A stretch of 64,000 nucleotides of DNA from Streptomyces sp. NBC_01142 (GCF_026341125.1 NZ_JAPEOR010000002.1:1302001-1366000); one strand, 5' to 3'; positions 1-9,104 are shown, numbered from the stretch's first letter. Notes: generated from the sequence alone by a model not told the origin. Made by a program: numbers and translations.

Positions 1-967
1 GGGACCCCTGGCCGGGAATCACGGTCGTCCCCAGGACGCCGACCGAGTCGGCGAGCGCGTTGGTCACATACGCGTGTGTCCCGTCGGGGAAGACCGCGAT
101 GCTGGTGGGGTCGTCTCCGAAGCCGATGTTCTCGACGACGGTGTTGGTGGCGGTGTCGACCACGCTCACCGTGTCCGGGCCGGAGTTCGCCACGTACGCG
201 TGGGAGCCGTCCGGGCTGAACGCCGTGAAGCGCGGCTGGGCGCTGACGCCGATGGTGGCGGTGACGGCGCCGGCGGTGGTGTCGATCACACTCACCGTGG
301 AGTTGCCGACGTTCGTGACGTAGACGTGGGCCCCGTCGGGCGTGACCGCCACCAGGATGGGGCTGACGCCGACGGGGATCGTGTCGGTGACGGTGTTCGT
401 GGCGGTGTCGATCACGTCGACCTGGTTCGAGGCGAGACACGCGACGTAGGCGCGTGTTCCGTCCGGGGTGATGGCCAGGCCGATCGGCGCGCCTCCTACG
501 GGGACGGTGTCGGTGACGGTGTCGGTGGCGGTGTCGATCACGCTCACCGAGTTCGTGTTCTGCCCCGTCACATAGGCGCGGGTGCCGTCCGGGGTGACCG
601 CAACCACTGCCGCTCCCACGCCTACGGGGATGTCGGTGACGATGGCGTTCGTGGCGGTGTCGATCACGCTGACGAGACCGCCGTCGAAGACGGTCACATA
701 CGCCCGGGTGCCGTCCGGACTGATCGCCACGGCGTTCGGACCGGCCCCCGTGGCTATGGTGGCGATCACGGTATCGGTGACGGTATCGATCACACTCACC
801 GTGTTCGAGCCATGGTTGGCCACATATGCGCGGGCCCCGCCGGGCGTGAGAGCGATGCCGAAAGGCGTGGAGCCCACGGGAATGGAGGCTCCTGCCACGA
901 ACGTGGCGCTGAACCCGAAACCGTGCGCCTGGACCAGCCGCGGCGCACGCGATGCCAAAGTGAACAT
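1..967 (-). CDS. YVTN-type beta-propeller protein (3' end outside window)
   Basis: At least seven repeats of about 42 residues can be read. Each is built on a core such as ISPDGTRAYVT followed by SVIDTATDTV, the YVTN/YncE propeller repeat. The frame is open from the ATG at 967 to the window edge, so the C-terminus is not seen. GGGAG lies five bases before this ATG and supports the start. The first 30 residues show no convincing signal peptide, so the location in the cell is unclear. Propellers of this kind are usually binding scaffolds rather than enzymes, and no ligand can be inferred. The repeats are very alike at DNA level, which suggests recent internal duplication. Confidence 0.85.
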   Translation of the reverse strand, partial: MFTLASRAPRLVQAHGFGFSATFVAGASIPVGSTPFGIALTPGGARAYVANHGSNTVSVIDTVTDTVIATIATGAGPNAVAISPDGTRAYVTVFDGGLVSVIDTATNAIVTDIPVGVGAAVVAVTPDGTRAYVTGQNTNSVSVIDTATDTVTDTVPVGGAPIGLAITPDGTRAYVACLASNQVDVIDTATNTVTDTIPVGVSPILVAVTPDGAHVYVTNVGNSTVSVIDTTAGAVTATIGVSAQPRFTAFSPDGSHAYVANSGPDTVSVVDTATNTVVENIGFGDDPTSIAVFPDGTHAYVTNALADSVGVLGTTVIPGQGS

Positions 968-1208
968 GACACTCCCTGGGGTAGGCGGGAAGTCTTTTCC
1001 CGCACATGGAAATGCCCGCACCACCGCATGGGCCGACAGCGAGCAGGCCACCGGACCCGGACCGGGCCGGCGAAACACACACTCCTACGTGCGAAATACC
1101 CCTGCGTAAAAGGACTTTAACTCTCGCGCCATATTTCCGATTCTCCGATAATCGCTTTACTCGGGAACCGACTTAGGTAACTGGCCCCTGCTGCCAGGTA
1201 GTTTTCCG
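968..1208. other. Intergenic stretch between propeller gene and serpin
   Basis: About 240 bases lie between the start of the propeller gene and the stop of the serpin, both on the minus strand. This must hold the propeller promoter. I see an AT-richer patch around 1095-1200 (TTTAACTCTCGCGCCATATT and neighbours) but no clean -35/-10 pair and no strong hairpin. Confidence 0.4.
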
Positions 1209-2309
1209 CTATTTCGAGTTGTTCCCCAACGCCCGCACGACGGCCCGCCGGTGCGGGAGGCCCGCCTGCCATGCGGTCACCAGGGGGAGATCCTCCGCCG
1301 CCAGCAGGACGATGCCGAAGGGGCGGTCGAAGCTGATGCGCCGGACACGTGGGCCGTCCTGGACGGGCCCGTCCAGCCAGTCGATGACCTGCGTCACCGA
1401 GGCCGCCTCGAAGCCGGTCTCCGAAACGTCGATCAGGGTCTCCTGGAGCACCGCGCCCAGCGCCAGAGGTGCCTCGGACATCCCGGAGAAGTCCGCGAGC
1501 TCCGTCGGGGACCACTCCAGGCCCAGACCGGGGAAATGCCGGGTCACGTCGAGACTTTCGCGCAGCCAGACCCGGGGCACATCGATGCGTACGTCGTCGA
1601 TGTCCGCGCCCAGCGGTGTCCGGGCCGTCGCGGGCGCCCAGGCCGCCGCAAGCACCTCGGCCGGCCGCGCTCCCGGCTGCCCGAGCACGAGCCGAACGCT
1701 CAACTCCTCCCGTACACAGGCCAGTTCGACGACCTGTGTACCGGCCACGGTCCAGGCGTCGGTGGCCGGGATCCGCCGCGTCATGGTGGGCACCGAATCC
1801 CGTCCGCCGCGCGCGTCCGTGAACGGCCGGTACTCGGTGTCCTGGTCGTCGAAAGGCGTCCGCCACACCTCCCGTACACCGAAGGCGCTGACGAGGAGGA
1901 GCACGGTCTCGGGGTCCGGCGCGCAGGGCAGGCGGTCGACCAGGCCATCCGTCGCCGCGCGTACCCACGCGTCGATGGCCGCCACGTCGTCAAGCCCACC
2001 AGACCCACCGAGCCCACCGAGCCCACCGAAAGCGACGTGCGGGAACCGGGCCCGGAAGTCCTCGCGCAGCGGTACCCGGCACCACACACCGGTCGCGAGC
2101 GTCGCACGGGACGCGTCGGCCGGATCGGACGCGTCGGCCGCGTCCGGGCCCGCGACGCCGAGGAGTTCGCGCAGTTCATCGGCAGTCTCACCGCGCGCAC
2201 CGGCCGCCATGACGGCCAGCGCCTGCCACAGCCCGGCCGGTGAGCACACCAGGTTCTCGTCGTCGCGGGCAACGGTGTGGAGGAGGCGTTCGGCGAAGCG
2301 GTGGATCAT
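1209..2309 (-). CDS. Serpin-family protein (first of two)
   Basis: The 366-residue product has the length and layout of a serpin. It opens with an N-terminal ENLVCSPAGLWQALAVMAAG block (the NxxxSPxSI region), has the VPTMTRR block in the middle, and ends with the FDRPFGIVLL signature. The reactive-centre hinge reads SETGFEAASVTQ: the small-residue run is partly kept, but position P14, usually Thr in inhibitory serpins, is Phe, so inhibition cannot be assumed. No signal peptide is visible, which suggests a cytoplasmic protein. I chose the ATG at 2309; the frame stays open to 2462, but that extension would translate part of a tandem repeat. A paralogue lies at 6770-7903. Confidence 0.85.
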   Translation of the reverse strand: MIHRFAERLLHTVARDDENLVCSPAGLWQALAVMAAGARGETADELRELLGVAGPDAADASDPADASRATLATGVWCRVPLREDFRARFPHVAFGGLGGLGGSGGLDDVAAIDAWVRAATDGLVDRLPCAPDPETVLLLVSAFGVREVWRTPFDDQDTEYRPFTDARGGRDSVPTMTRRIPATDAWTVAGTQVVELACVREELSVRLVLGQPGARPAEVLAAAWAPATARTPLGADIDDVRIDVPRVWLRESLDVTRHFPGLGLEWSPTELADFSGMSEAPLALGAVLQETLIDVSETGFEAASVTQVIDWLDGPVQDGPRVRRISFDRPFGIVLLAAEDLPLVTAWQAGLPHRRAVVRALGNNSK

Positions 2310-2420
2310 GCGCCGAGCGTATGCGGGGCTCGCCCAAGTGGCGGAACCGGCTCCGTGGGCGGATCCTGGCTGGACGCGACGATCCACCCCAGGGGGTGCG
2401 GGGACAAGCCGCAGCCCCTG

Positions 2421-2500
2421 GGGCCGACACACGTGTGGGCCGACACACGTGTGGGCCGACACACGTGTGGGCCGACCCCGTGCGGGCCGACCCCCGTGCG
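2421..2500. repeat. 16-bp tandem repeat carrying CACACGTGTG palindromes
   Basis: Three perfect copies of GGGCCGACACACGTGT run from 2421 to 2468, followed by two decayed copies to about 2500. Each junction holds the perfect palindrome CACACGTGTG. The array lies between the stop of the GT87/PAP2 gene and the serpin start, about 110 bases upstream of the serpin ATG. A second 9-bp repeat, GCTGCTTCG and variants, follows to 2547. The 16-bp period is not a multiple of three, so the array is unlikely to be coding. Confidence 0.8.
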
Positions 2501-2537
2501 GCTGCTTCGGCTGCTTCGGCTGCCTCGGCTGCCTCGG

Positions 2538-4655
2538 CTACTTCGGCGTGGCCGGGACCGGCGCGTGCTCGTTCGTGCCGGTACCCGCGTTCTCGTTCGT
2601 GCCGGAACCCGCAGGTACGGCCGTACCGGTACCCGCATCCGCGGCCGTACCGGTGTCGGCATCCGCGGCCCTGCCCGCTCTCGCCGCAGGCACCGCCCCC
2701 GCCGGAATCCGGAGCTCCCGCCGCCCCGCCAGCAGATAGGTGAGGCCGAAGCCCGCGCCCACCACCGCCGCGCCGCCCGCCGCGTCCAGTACCCAGTGGT
2801 TCGCGGTGGCCACGATCGCGCAGATCGTGAAGAGCGGGTGGAGCAGGCCCAGCAGCTTCATCCACAGCTTCGGCGCGAGAACGACAACGATCAGGCCGCA
2901 CCAGAGCGACCAGCCGAAGTGCAGTGACGGCATCGCCGCGTACTGGTTGGTCACCGCCGTCATCGCCCCGTAGTCCGGGTTGGCGAGGTCCTGCGGACCG
3001 TGCACCGTGTCGATGAAGCCCATGCCGGGCATCAGGCGCGGGGGTGCCAGCGGGTAGAACCAGAAGCCGAGGAGCGCGAGGAGCGTGGCGAAGGCCAGCG
3101 AGGAACGCGCCCAGCGGTAGTCGGCGGGGCGGCGGACGTACAGCACACCCAGGATGGTCAGCGGCACCACGAAGTGGAACGACGTGTAGTAGAAGTCGAA
3201 GAAGGCCTCGGCCCACTTCGCGTTCACCACCGCATGGTTGACCCAGTGCTCGATGTCGATGCCGAGGGCCTGCTCGGCGGCGAGGATCTGCCGTCCGTGC
3301 TCCTCGGCCGCGGCCACGCCACCCGTCGCGGCGGCGCGGATGTGCGAGTAGACGGAGTAGCCGACCCGTATCACGAGCAGTTCGAGCAGCAGGTTCGGGC
3401 GGCTCAGTACGCGTCGCCAGAACGGCAGCAGCGGTACGCGGGCCCAGCGGGCGACGGCCGGCTCGGCGTACTGCGTCGGCACCGGCCGGCGGAAGTACGG
3501 CGAGGTACGGGGCAGGAACGGCACCGCGCAGGCCGCGGCCAGCGCGGCGATCAGCACCACGTTTTCGCGTACGGGGTGCAGCAGGGTCATGTTGGGCAGC
3601 AGCATCTTGCCCGGCAGCGTCATCGCCAGGATCACCAGGACCGGCCAGAGCATGCGGTCCGAGGCCCGCTTGCCGACCCGGCCGACGACCGCGAGGAGCA
3701 CCCACAGCAGCTGGTGCTGCCAGGCGGTCGGCGAAATGGCGACCGCCACACAGCCGGTCAGCGCGACGGCGAGCAGCAACTGCCCGTCCTGGGCGTAGCG
3801 AACGGCCCGGCGCAGGCCGAAGAAGCAGACCGCGGCGGCGAGCACCACGAACAGCGCGATCTCGAGGGGGCCCGCCAGACCGAGGCGGAGCAACGCGCCG
3901 TGCAGGGACTGGTTGGCGAGGCTGTCGGGGCGGGCGCCGAGCCCGGCGCCCGCCACTTGGTGCACCCAGTACATCCAGGAGTCGCTCGGCAGCGCCGCCC
4001 AGGCCAGTGCCGAGCAGGCGGCGAACGTACCCGCCGAGGTCACGGCGGCGCGCCTGCGGCCTGTCATCCACAGCAACGGCGCGAACAGGAGCACGGTCGG
4101 CTGGAGCGCCGCGCCGATGCCTATGAGTACGCCGGAGGATCTCTCCCCGCGCGCCGCGAAGCAGCCGAGCAGCACGAGCAGGACGGGGATGATGCTGGTC
4201 TGGCCGAGGTGGAAGCTGTTGCGTACGGGCAGCGAGAGCATCAGCAGGCTGATGGCGACGGGCGCGGCCAGCAGGCCGCTGCGGCGCGACACAGGCCCCG
4301 GCAGGGCGCGGGCGGCGACCAGGCCGAGGACGACGACGAGCAGCAGTGTGCCGAAGGTCCAGGCGACCCCCAGGCTCTGCTCGGCCGAGCGGGCCAGTGG
4401 TTTGAGCACCAGTCCCGCGAACGGGGTGCCGGTGAACTTGTCGGCGTCGTAGAGCGACCCCTTCACCTGCAGCACGCCGTTCGGCCCGATCCAGGTCTCC
4501 AGATCGGTGAGCCGCTCACCGGGCGGCTGCCGGAGCACCGCCGCCGTCTGCCGTATCGCGAGTACGGCCGCGACGAACCAGAGGGCGACCCGGGCCGCCC
4601 CTGTTCTCGAATCCGTCGTCGCACTCCCGCGCACGCTGTGCTCCGCGTTCGCCAC
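2538..4655 (-). CDS. Bifunctional GT87 glycosyltransferase / PAP2-family membrane protein
   Basis: A polytopic membrane protein of about 705 residues. The N-terminal two thirds have many hydrophobic segments and features of GT87 polyprenyl-phosphate-mannose-dependent mannosyltransferases (for example HLGQTSIIPVLLVLLG). The C-terminal third is a PAP2 domain: PSLHFGW near residue 576 and HWVLDAAGG near 620 supply the conserved His and His/Asp. It probably acts on lipid-linked sugars or inositol phospholipids at the membrane. The C-tail is a low-complexity run of Ala, Gly, Thr and Asp. The start is uncertain: I prefer the GTG at 4655, preceded by GGGGGG, because the region beyond it is AT-rich and looks like promoter, although the frame is open to 4853. 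Confidence 0.85.
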   Translation of the reverse strand: MANAEHSVRGSATTDSRTGAARVALWFVAAVLAIRQTAAVLRQPPGERLTDLETWIGPNGVLQVKGSLYDADKFTGTPFAGLVLKPLARSAEQSLGVAWTFGTLLLVVVLGLVAARALPGPVSRRSGLLAAPVAISLLMLSLPVRNSFHLGQTSIIPVLLVLLGCFAARGERSSGVLIGIGAALQPTVLLFAPLLWMTGRRRAAVTSAGTFAACSALAWAALPSDSWMYWVHQVAGAGLGARPDSLANQSLHGALLRLGLAGPLEIALFVVLAAAVCFFGLRRAVRYAQDGQLLLAVALTGCVAVAISPTAWQHQLLWVLLAVVGRVGKRASDRMLWPVLVILAMTLPGKMLLPNMTLLHPVRENVVLIAALAAACAVPFLPRTSPYFRRPVPTQYAEPAVARWARVPLLPFWRRVLSRPNLLLELLVIRVGYSVYSHIRAAATGGVAAAEEHGRQILAAEQALGIDIEHWVNHAVVNAKWAEAFFDFYYTSFHFVVPLTILGVLYVRRPADYRWARSSLAFATLLALLGFWFYPLAPPRLMPGMGFIDTVHGPQDLANPDYGAMTAVTNQYAAMPSLHFGWSLWCGLIVVVLAPKLWMKLLGLLHPLFTICAIVATANHWVLDAAGGAAVVGAGFGLTYLLAGRRELRIPAGAVPAARAGRAADADTGTAADAGTGTAVPAGSGTNENAGTGTNEHAPVPATPK

Positions 4656-4839
4656 TCGCGCCGCGCCCCCCACGTTCGGTGTTTCTGTTTTTCCGGTTTT
4701 CTGTTTGACAGAGCCTCGCACTGCCCCACGAGGAAGACTCAGGCAACCCCCTCTTTGCCTGACTGTCACCCTGTTTTGACCGAATATCTCGCTCGGCCGT
4801 TTCCGGAACCGCGAGGTCCGTCGTGCCGTCACAGGAGAC

Positions 4840-6009
4840 ATGCGGGGGAACATACAAGATCAAGCAGCGGGACACCTGCCACGTCGCACCACTCCTCACC
4901 TGCGACGGAGGCAGCAAGTGCTTGCGGTGGTACTGGCGCTGCTCGCGCTGCAGCTGGGGTCGCTGATCAGCCCGGCGTACGCCTGTGGTTGCGGGGCGAT
5001 GGTGGTGGACAGGCAGTCCCGGATGACGGTCGACCGCGAGACGTCCGTGGTCGCCTGGGACGGCCGTACGGAACAGATGCTGATGCGCTTCACCGTGGAC
5101 GGGAACGCGCCCAACGCCGCCTGGATCATGCCCGTGCCGAGCCGGGCGACGGTCGAGCTGGGCGACGGCGCGGTTTTCGACGAACTCTTCACGGTCATTG
5201 CGCCGGAGCACCGGAAGCGGCACTACTTCTGGCCTCGCAGCGGCGACTGGCCGCTCAGCTCGGACTCCTCCGGCGACATGGCGGGCGCACCGGTCCCGGG
5301 GGCGGCGGGGGTGGGTGTGGTCGGCCGCGAGCGCCTCGGAGACTTCGACGTCGCACGGTTGACGGCAACCGACCCGGACGCGCTGCGCGGCTGGCTGGAG
5401 GAGAACGGCTTTGAGCTGCCGGACGGGCTGGCGAGGGAGCTGCGGCCGTATGTCGAGCAGAAGTGGGAGTACGTGGCGGTGCGCCTGGCTCCGCGGGAGA
5501 AGGGCGCGGTGCTGCACGGCACGCTCGATCCCCTCCGGCTGAGCTTCGCGAGCGACAGACTGATCTACCCGATGCGGCTGTCGCGACTGGCCAAGGCGTC
5601 GCAGTCACTGGGTCTGTTCGTGCTGGCGCCGCACCGGATGGAGCCGCGCAGTTCGATCGGCGGGTACACGCCGGACGTGACGTACGCGGGGAAGGTCCGG
5701 TCGGGCGGTGTGCTGGGCTCGCTCACGGACGGCGGCGCGACGTTCCTGACAGCGCTGGACCAGGAGTTCCCGGAGCCGGACCGGATCAACGGCGACCATG
5801 AGCTGAGGGCCGCGGACGCGGACACCCCCTTCCGGCGGGTGGTGTACGAGAACGAGCTGCTGACGGTGGCCGGTGTACCGGCGTGGCTGCTGACGGTCGG
5901 CGGCGGTCTGGCCGTGTCGGCGGCGGCGTTGCTGCTGCGCGTACGGACGGTTCGGCGCAGGCCGGTCCTGCCGCCGCCACCGGTCCAGGTGCCGCCGCCG
6001 ATCGCCTGA
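4840..6009 (+). CDS. DUF2330-domain exported protein
   Basis: The product has 389 residues. It starts with a basic stretch (LRRRQQ) and a hydrophobic segment ending in SPAYACGCG, a signal peptide. The ectodomain matches the DUF2330 family (CGCGAMVVDRQSR, AAWIMPVPS, RLIYPMRLSR), and one membrane segment sits near residues 347-370, followed by a Pro-rich tail. It is therefore likely displayed outside the membrane with a C-terminal anchor. The reaction is unknown. AGGAG lies very close to the ATG at 4840. A GTG at 4918 has a better-spaced GGAGG, but using it would remove the basic n-region, so I keep 4840 with some doubt. Confidence 0.75.
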   Translation: MRGNIQDQAAGHLPRRTTPHLRRRQQVLAVVLALLALQLGSLISPAYACGCGAMVVDRQSRMTVDRETSVVAWDGRTEQMLMRFTVDGNAPNAAWIMPVPSRATVELGDGAVFDELFTVIAPEHRKRHYFWPRSGDWPLSSDSSGDMAGAPVPGAAGVGVVGRERLGDFDVARLTATDPDALRGWLEENGFELPDGLARELRPYVEQKWEYVAVRLAPREKGAVLHGTLDPLRLSFASDRLIYPMRLSRLAKASQSLGLFVLAPHRMEPRSSIGGYTPDVTYAGKVRSGGVLGSLTDGGATFLTALDQEFPEPDRINGDHELRAADADTPFRRVVYENELLTVAGVPAWLLTVGGGLAVSAAALLLRVRTVRRRPVLPPPPVQVPPPIA

Positions 6010-6040
6010 AATGGCGAGTGTCCTCAAATAGGCTGGTGCC

Positions 6041-6712
6041 ATGACCCAGGAGCAGTGGGAAGCCGTGGACCGCTATGTCAACGAACTCCTCGCCCCCGAC
6101 GACGAGATCCTGACAGCGGCCCTCGCCGCGAGCGACGCGGCGGGCCTGCCCGGCATCGCCGTCGCGCCGAACCAGGGCAAGCTGCTGCAGCTGTTGGCCC
6201 AGGTCCAGGGCGCGCGCACGGTGCTGGAGATCGGAACGCTCGGCGGCTACAGCACGATCTGGCTGGCCAGGGCGCTGCCCGAGGGCGGCAGGCTGATCAC
6301 CCTCGAACACAACCCGGACCACGCGGAGGTGGCCCGCGCCAATATCGCCCGCGCCGGCCTCGACAAGATCGCCGAGGTCCGGACGGGCACGGCGCTGGAG
6401 ATCCTGCCGAAACTGGTGACCGAGCCGGGCGCGGGCCCGTTCGACCTGGTCTTCATCGACGCCGACAAGCAGAACAACCCGCACTACGTGGAGTGGGCGC
6501 TGAAGCTCACCGTCCCGGGCAGCTTGATCATCGTCGACAACGTGGTGCGGGGCGGCGCGGTGGCGGACCCGGAGAACACCGATCCGGCGATTGCGGGCAC
6601 GCGGAAGATGTACGAACTGGTGGCGCGGGAGCCGAGGCTGAGCGCGACGGCGGTACAGACAGTGGGCACGAAGGGGTACGACGGTTTCCTGCTGGCGCGT
6701 GTGATCGCCTGA
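6041..6712 (+). CDS. SAM-dependent O-methyltransferase (family 3)
   Basis: The 223-residue protein is a class I methyltransferase of the catechol/caffeoyl-CoA O-methyltransferase type. VLEIGTLGGYSTIWLA near residues 68-83 is the SAM-binding motif I. DLVFIDADKQN near 141-151 carries the metal-binding Asp, and IIVDNVVRGG near 166-175 the second conserved Asp-Asn. The C-terminal GTKGYDGFLLARV is typical of the family. It lies 31 bases after the DUF2330 gene on the same strand and may be co-transcribed, though the two share no obvious role. The substrate is likely a catechol or other hydroxylated aromatic and cannot be named. Confidence 0.92.
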   Translation: MTQEQWEAVDRYVNELLAPDDEILTAALAASDAAGLPGIAVAPNQGKLLQLLAQVQGARTVLEIGTLGGYSTIWLARALPEGGRLITLEHNPDHAEVARANIARAGLDKIAEVRTGTALEILPKLVTEPGAGPFDLVFIDADKQNNPHYVEWALKLTVPGSLIIVDNVVRGGAVADPENTDPAIAGTRKMYELVAREPRLSATAVQTVGTKGYDGFLLARVIA

Positions 6713-6769
6713 GGTGGCGGGGCGCGGGCGCTCGAGGGAGCCGCGCCCGCGCCCACCCGGGGCAAGGAA

Positions 6770-7903
6770 TCACGGCGCCTGCGGTGCGCCCGACTGCCAG
6801 CCCGCGAACAGCGGGACCTCGCCGCTGCCGTCGAGTACGACCACACCGAAGGGGCGGTCGAAGGCGATGTGCACGATGGTCTTCGGCTCGGGCGGCGGCC
6901 CGCTGCCCGGGTTCATCAGCACCACCGACACGGCTGCCGCCTCCACTCCCCGTTCGGCGACCGTCACCACCGCCTCCTGGGCCACCAGGGAGACCGCGAG
7001 CGGCTCCGGTGACATCCCGGAGAAGTCGGCGGCCTCGGTCGTCGCCGTCCGTACTCCCAGCGCGGGCAGCTGCGGAGTGATCTCGGTGAACGTACGGAGC
7101 GAGAAGCGCGGCAGCGCGAGCCTGACCGAGTCGGCCTCGACCCACCGGCGCAGCTCGGGGGACGCCCACGCGGCGGGCAGCACGTCCGCCGCCCCCGCTC
7201 CCTCCTCGCCAAGGACGAACCGCACGCGGGCCGGCTCCCCGGCGGACGTCGCCCGGCAGCGCAGTTCGACGACGTGCGTGCCGCCCACCGTCCAGGCCTC
7301 ACCCGGCCGCAGCACCCGCCGCATGGTCGGCACGGTGTGCTCCGCCCCGCCCGCATCCCTGAAGGGCAGGTCCGCGGTCTGGCCGGTGCTGAACGGCGCG
7401 GCCCAACGAGCCTTGAGGGCAAGGACGTTGACCAGGGCGAGCAGGGTGTCGTCGGCGATCTTCGCGGGCAGCTTCTCGATCAGGCCGCCGGTTGCCTCAT
7501 TGACCCACGCGTCGATCTCGTCCGGGTCCATGGAGGAGGTGAACCCGATGCCGGGCAGCGCCTCGCGGTACTCCCGGTACACCGGCACCCGGCTCCACAC
7601 CTGCGTCGCCACGCCCAGCGCATCGGTCCCGGCGAGTTCCCGCGCGGCCTCGGTCACGGCCTCGGCGGCGTCCTTCTCGGCCACCCCCAGCAGAGCCTCC
7701 AGCTCCCGGGCGGTCTCGCCCCGCGCCCCGGCGGCCACGGCGGCAAGCACCAGCCACAGCCCGGCGGGTGAGCACACGAAGTCCCCGCCACCCGTGGTCC
7801 CCAACTCCCGCAGCCACCGCTCCCCGAGCCGCTGCACCGCGCCCGCCTGTGACCTCAGTGCCGTGCCGTGAGTGCCTTGCGTGCCTTGCATCCCCTGCGT
7901 CAT
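6770..7903 (-). CDS. Serpin-family protein (second of two)
   Basis: The 377-residue protein shares the serpin blocks DFVCSPAGLWLVLAAVAAG, HTVPTMRRV, ADFSGMSPEPL and FDRPFGVVVL with the serpin at 1209-2309. The two are clear paralogues separated by three unrelated genes. The hinge reads AERGVEAAAVSVV: an Ala-rich P12-P9 run is present, but P14 is Val rather than Thr. The predicted reactive loop is followed by NPGSGPPPEPKT, a Pro/Gly-rich stretch. No signal peptide is seen. I start at the ATG at 7903 (MTQGMQG); an in-frame start nine residues earlier is possible. It converges with the methyltransferase gene, 57 bases apart. Confidence 0.85.
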   Translation of the reverse strand: MTQGMQGTQGTHGTALRSQAGAVQRLGERWLRELGTTGGGDFVCSPAGLWLVLAAVAAGARGETARELEALLGVAEKDAAEAVTEAARELAGTDALGVATQVWSRVPVYREYREALPGIGFTSSMDPDEIDAWVNEATGGLIEKLPAKIADDTLLALVNVLALKARWAAPFSTGQTADLPFRDAGGAEHTVPTMRRVLRPGEAWTVGGTHVVELRCRATSAGEPARVRFVLGEEGAGAADVLPAAWASPELRRWVEADSVRLALPRFSLRTFTEITPQLPALGVRTATTEAADFSGMSPEPLAVSLVAQEAVVTVAERGVEAAAVSVVLMNPGSGPPPEPKTIVHIAFDRPFGVVVLDGSGEVPLFAGWQSGAPQAP

Positions 7904-8160
7904 GACGGTGAGCCTAGGCGGTGCGGGCAAGGTGGCGGCATGAGCATGTGAAGACCTAAGAGTCTGTCAACGGACTCGCACAGGCGCTCACTTGCGGTAC
8001 GCCGTCCGCCGCTGTCAGCTCACGAGCCCCGCTCGGCTGTCATGCTCGCCGTCGCCGGACAGGGCAGCCGTTCGGGCGCTCGGCTGTCACCGGGGCTGGG
8101 GGGTGCGGGCGGGGCTTGCGTTCAGGGGCCGGTCCTTGCGTCGAGCGGCGCCTTTCCGCA

Positions 8161-8691
8161 TCACACGGCCGGGTCTTTCCCGGCACGGCGCTCCGATTCG
8201 AGGGCCGCGGCGCCGACGCAAACGCCGGCGGCAAGCGCGAAGCCCAGCACGGACGGGTTGACGTAGCCGGGAACGGCGTCGGTGGCGTAGCTTCCGCCGT
8301 CATTCGTCTCGCAGACGAACCGGAGCGGCACGTAGTCCACCGTGTAGTCGGTGATCCCGTTGACCATTGTTCGCTCCTGCCAGCCCGGTGTACGGCAGGA
8401 CCGAATCGGTGCCGAGTCGGTTCCGCCGTCCTCCGCCTCCATGACCGCACCGCTGACAAGGAGCAGCCCCCAGGTGTACAGGGCGACCGCGACGGCACCC
8501 AGGATGGCGGCGAGGCTCCGGAGCCGCACCTCGCGGCCGGCGCGCCGGAGGCCGACTCGGCCGAGTGTGCCGAAGCCGTAGCCGGCGAAGGCGAAGGCAG
8601 TGACCAGCCCGGCCGGAATGAACAGCAGGAGCAGAAACACCATCCGCCGAGTCCACCAGGGCACGATCTCGATGGCTGTGACGGAGCCCAT
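8161..8691 (-). CDS. Small integral membrane protein of unknown function
   Basis: About 176 residues with three or four hydrophobic segments: MVFLLLLFIPAGLVTAFAFA near the N-terminus, AAILGAVAVALYTWGLLLV in the middle and VLGFALAAGVCVGAAAL at the end. Between the last two lies a polar loop with two Cys (SCRTPGW and RFVCET) that could form a disulfide outside the cell. The ATG at 8691 (MGSVTAIEIVPWW) is chosen because the stretch beyond it has no protein-like character. The family is not recognised, and a 250-base gap separates it from the second serpin. Confidence 0.65.
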   Translation of the reverse strand: MGSVTAIEIVPWWTRRMVFLLLLFIPAGLVTAFAFAGYGFGTLGRVGLRRAGREVRLRSLAAILGAVAVALYTWGLLLVSGAVMEAEDGGTDSAPIRSCRTPGWQERTMVNGITDYTVDYVPLRFVCETNDGGSYATDAVPGYVNPSVLGFALAAGVCVGAAALESERRAGKDPAV

Positions 8692-8900
8692 AGTTCCGGC
8701 AACAGGGGCGTCACGGCTCACGCAGAACGCCCGGCCACCCCCGGTGCTGCCCGCTCTCGGGCTCTGGCTCAACCTCTGTGGTCAGTGCCGGCACGATGCC
8801 GAACGTGGTCTCGACACCCGTTCTCCCATAAAGAGATTGCCCCCCACAGAGCGCTGTCCTTACCCTCACCGGAGCGGGATTGCGCAGTCTCGTAGGTTGC

Positions 8901-9020
8901 GGAGCCGTGGCAGAGCGGCCCAATGCGATCGGCGTGAGGGAAGCCTCCTCTCACGTCGACTGATGGGAGTCTGGCGGGCCTTGCCCCTCCTGTCCGCGGG
9001 TTCGAATCCCGCCGGCACCG
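8901..9020 (+). tRNA. Degenerate tRNA-like element with long variable region
   Basis: The 5' segment GGAGCCG (8901-8907) pairs with CGGCACC (9013-9019) at six of seven positions. It is followed by a Ser/Leu-like D-arm (GCAGAGCGGCCCAATGC), and the 3' end has a perfect T-arm (GCGGG, TTCGAAT, CCCGC at 8996-9012). At 120 bases it is about 30 longer than a class II tRNA, and no canonical anticodon stem-loop is found. Instead GTGAGGG/CTCTCAC forms a stem with a 7-base loop lacking U33. It is either a tRNA pseudogene or a tRNA-like RNA. The amino-acid identity is not assignable. Confidence 0.5.
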
Positions 9021-9104
9021 CAGCCGACCAACACCACACCGAACTGTCCCGCCTCGGCGAGCGACGGCCAACAGCTTTGTCCACCGCCGCGATCACCGTG
9101 GCAG

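Noticed and set aside
4703-4730. TTGACA at 4705 as promoter of the DUF2330 gene
   Set aside because: No -10 element with the right spacing follows, so it was not annotated.
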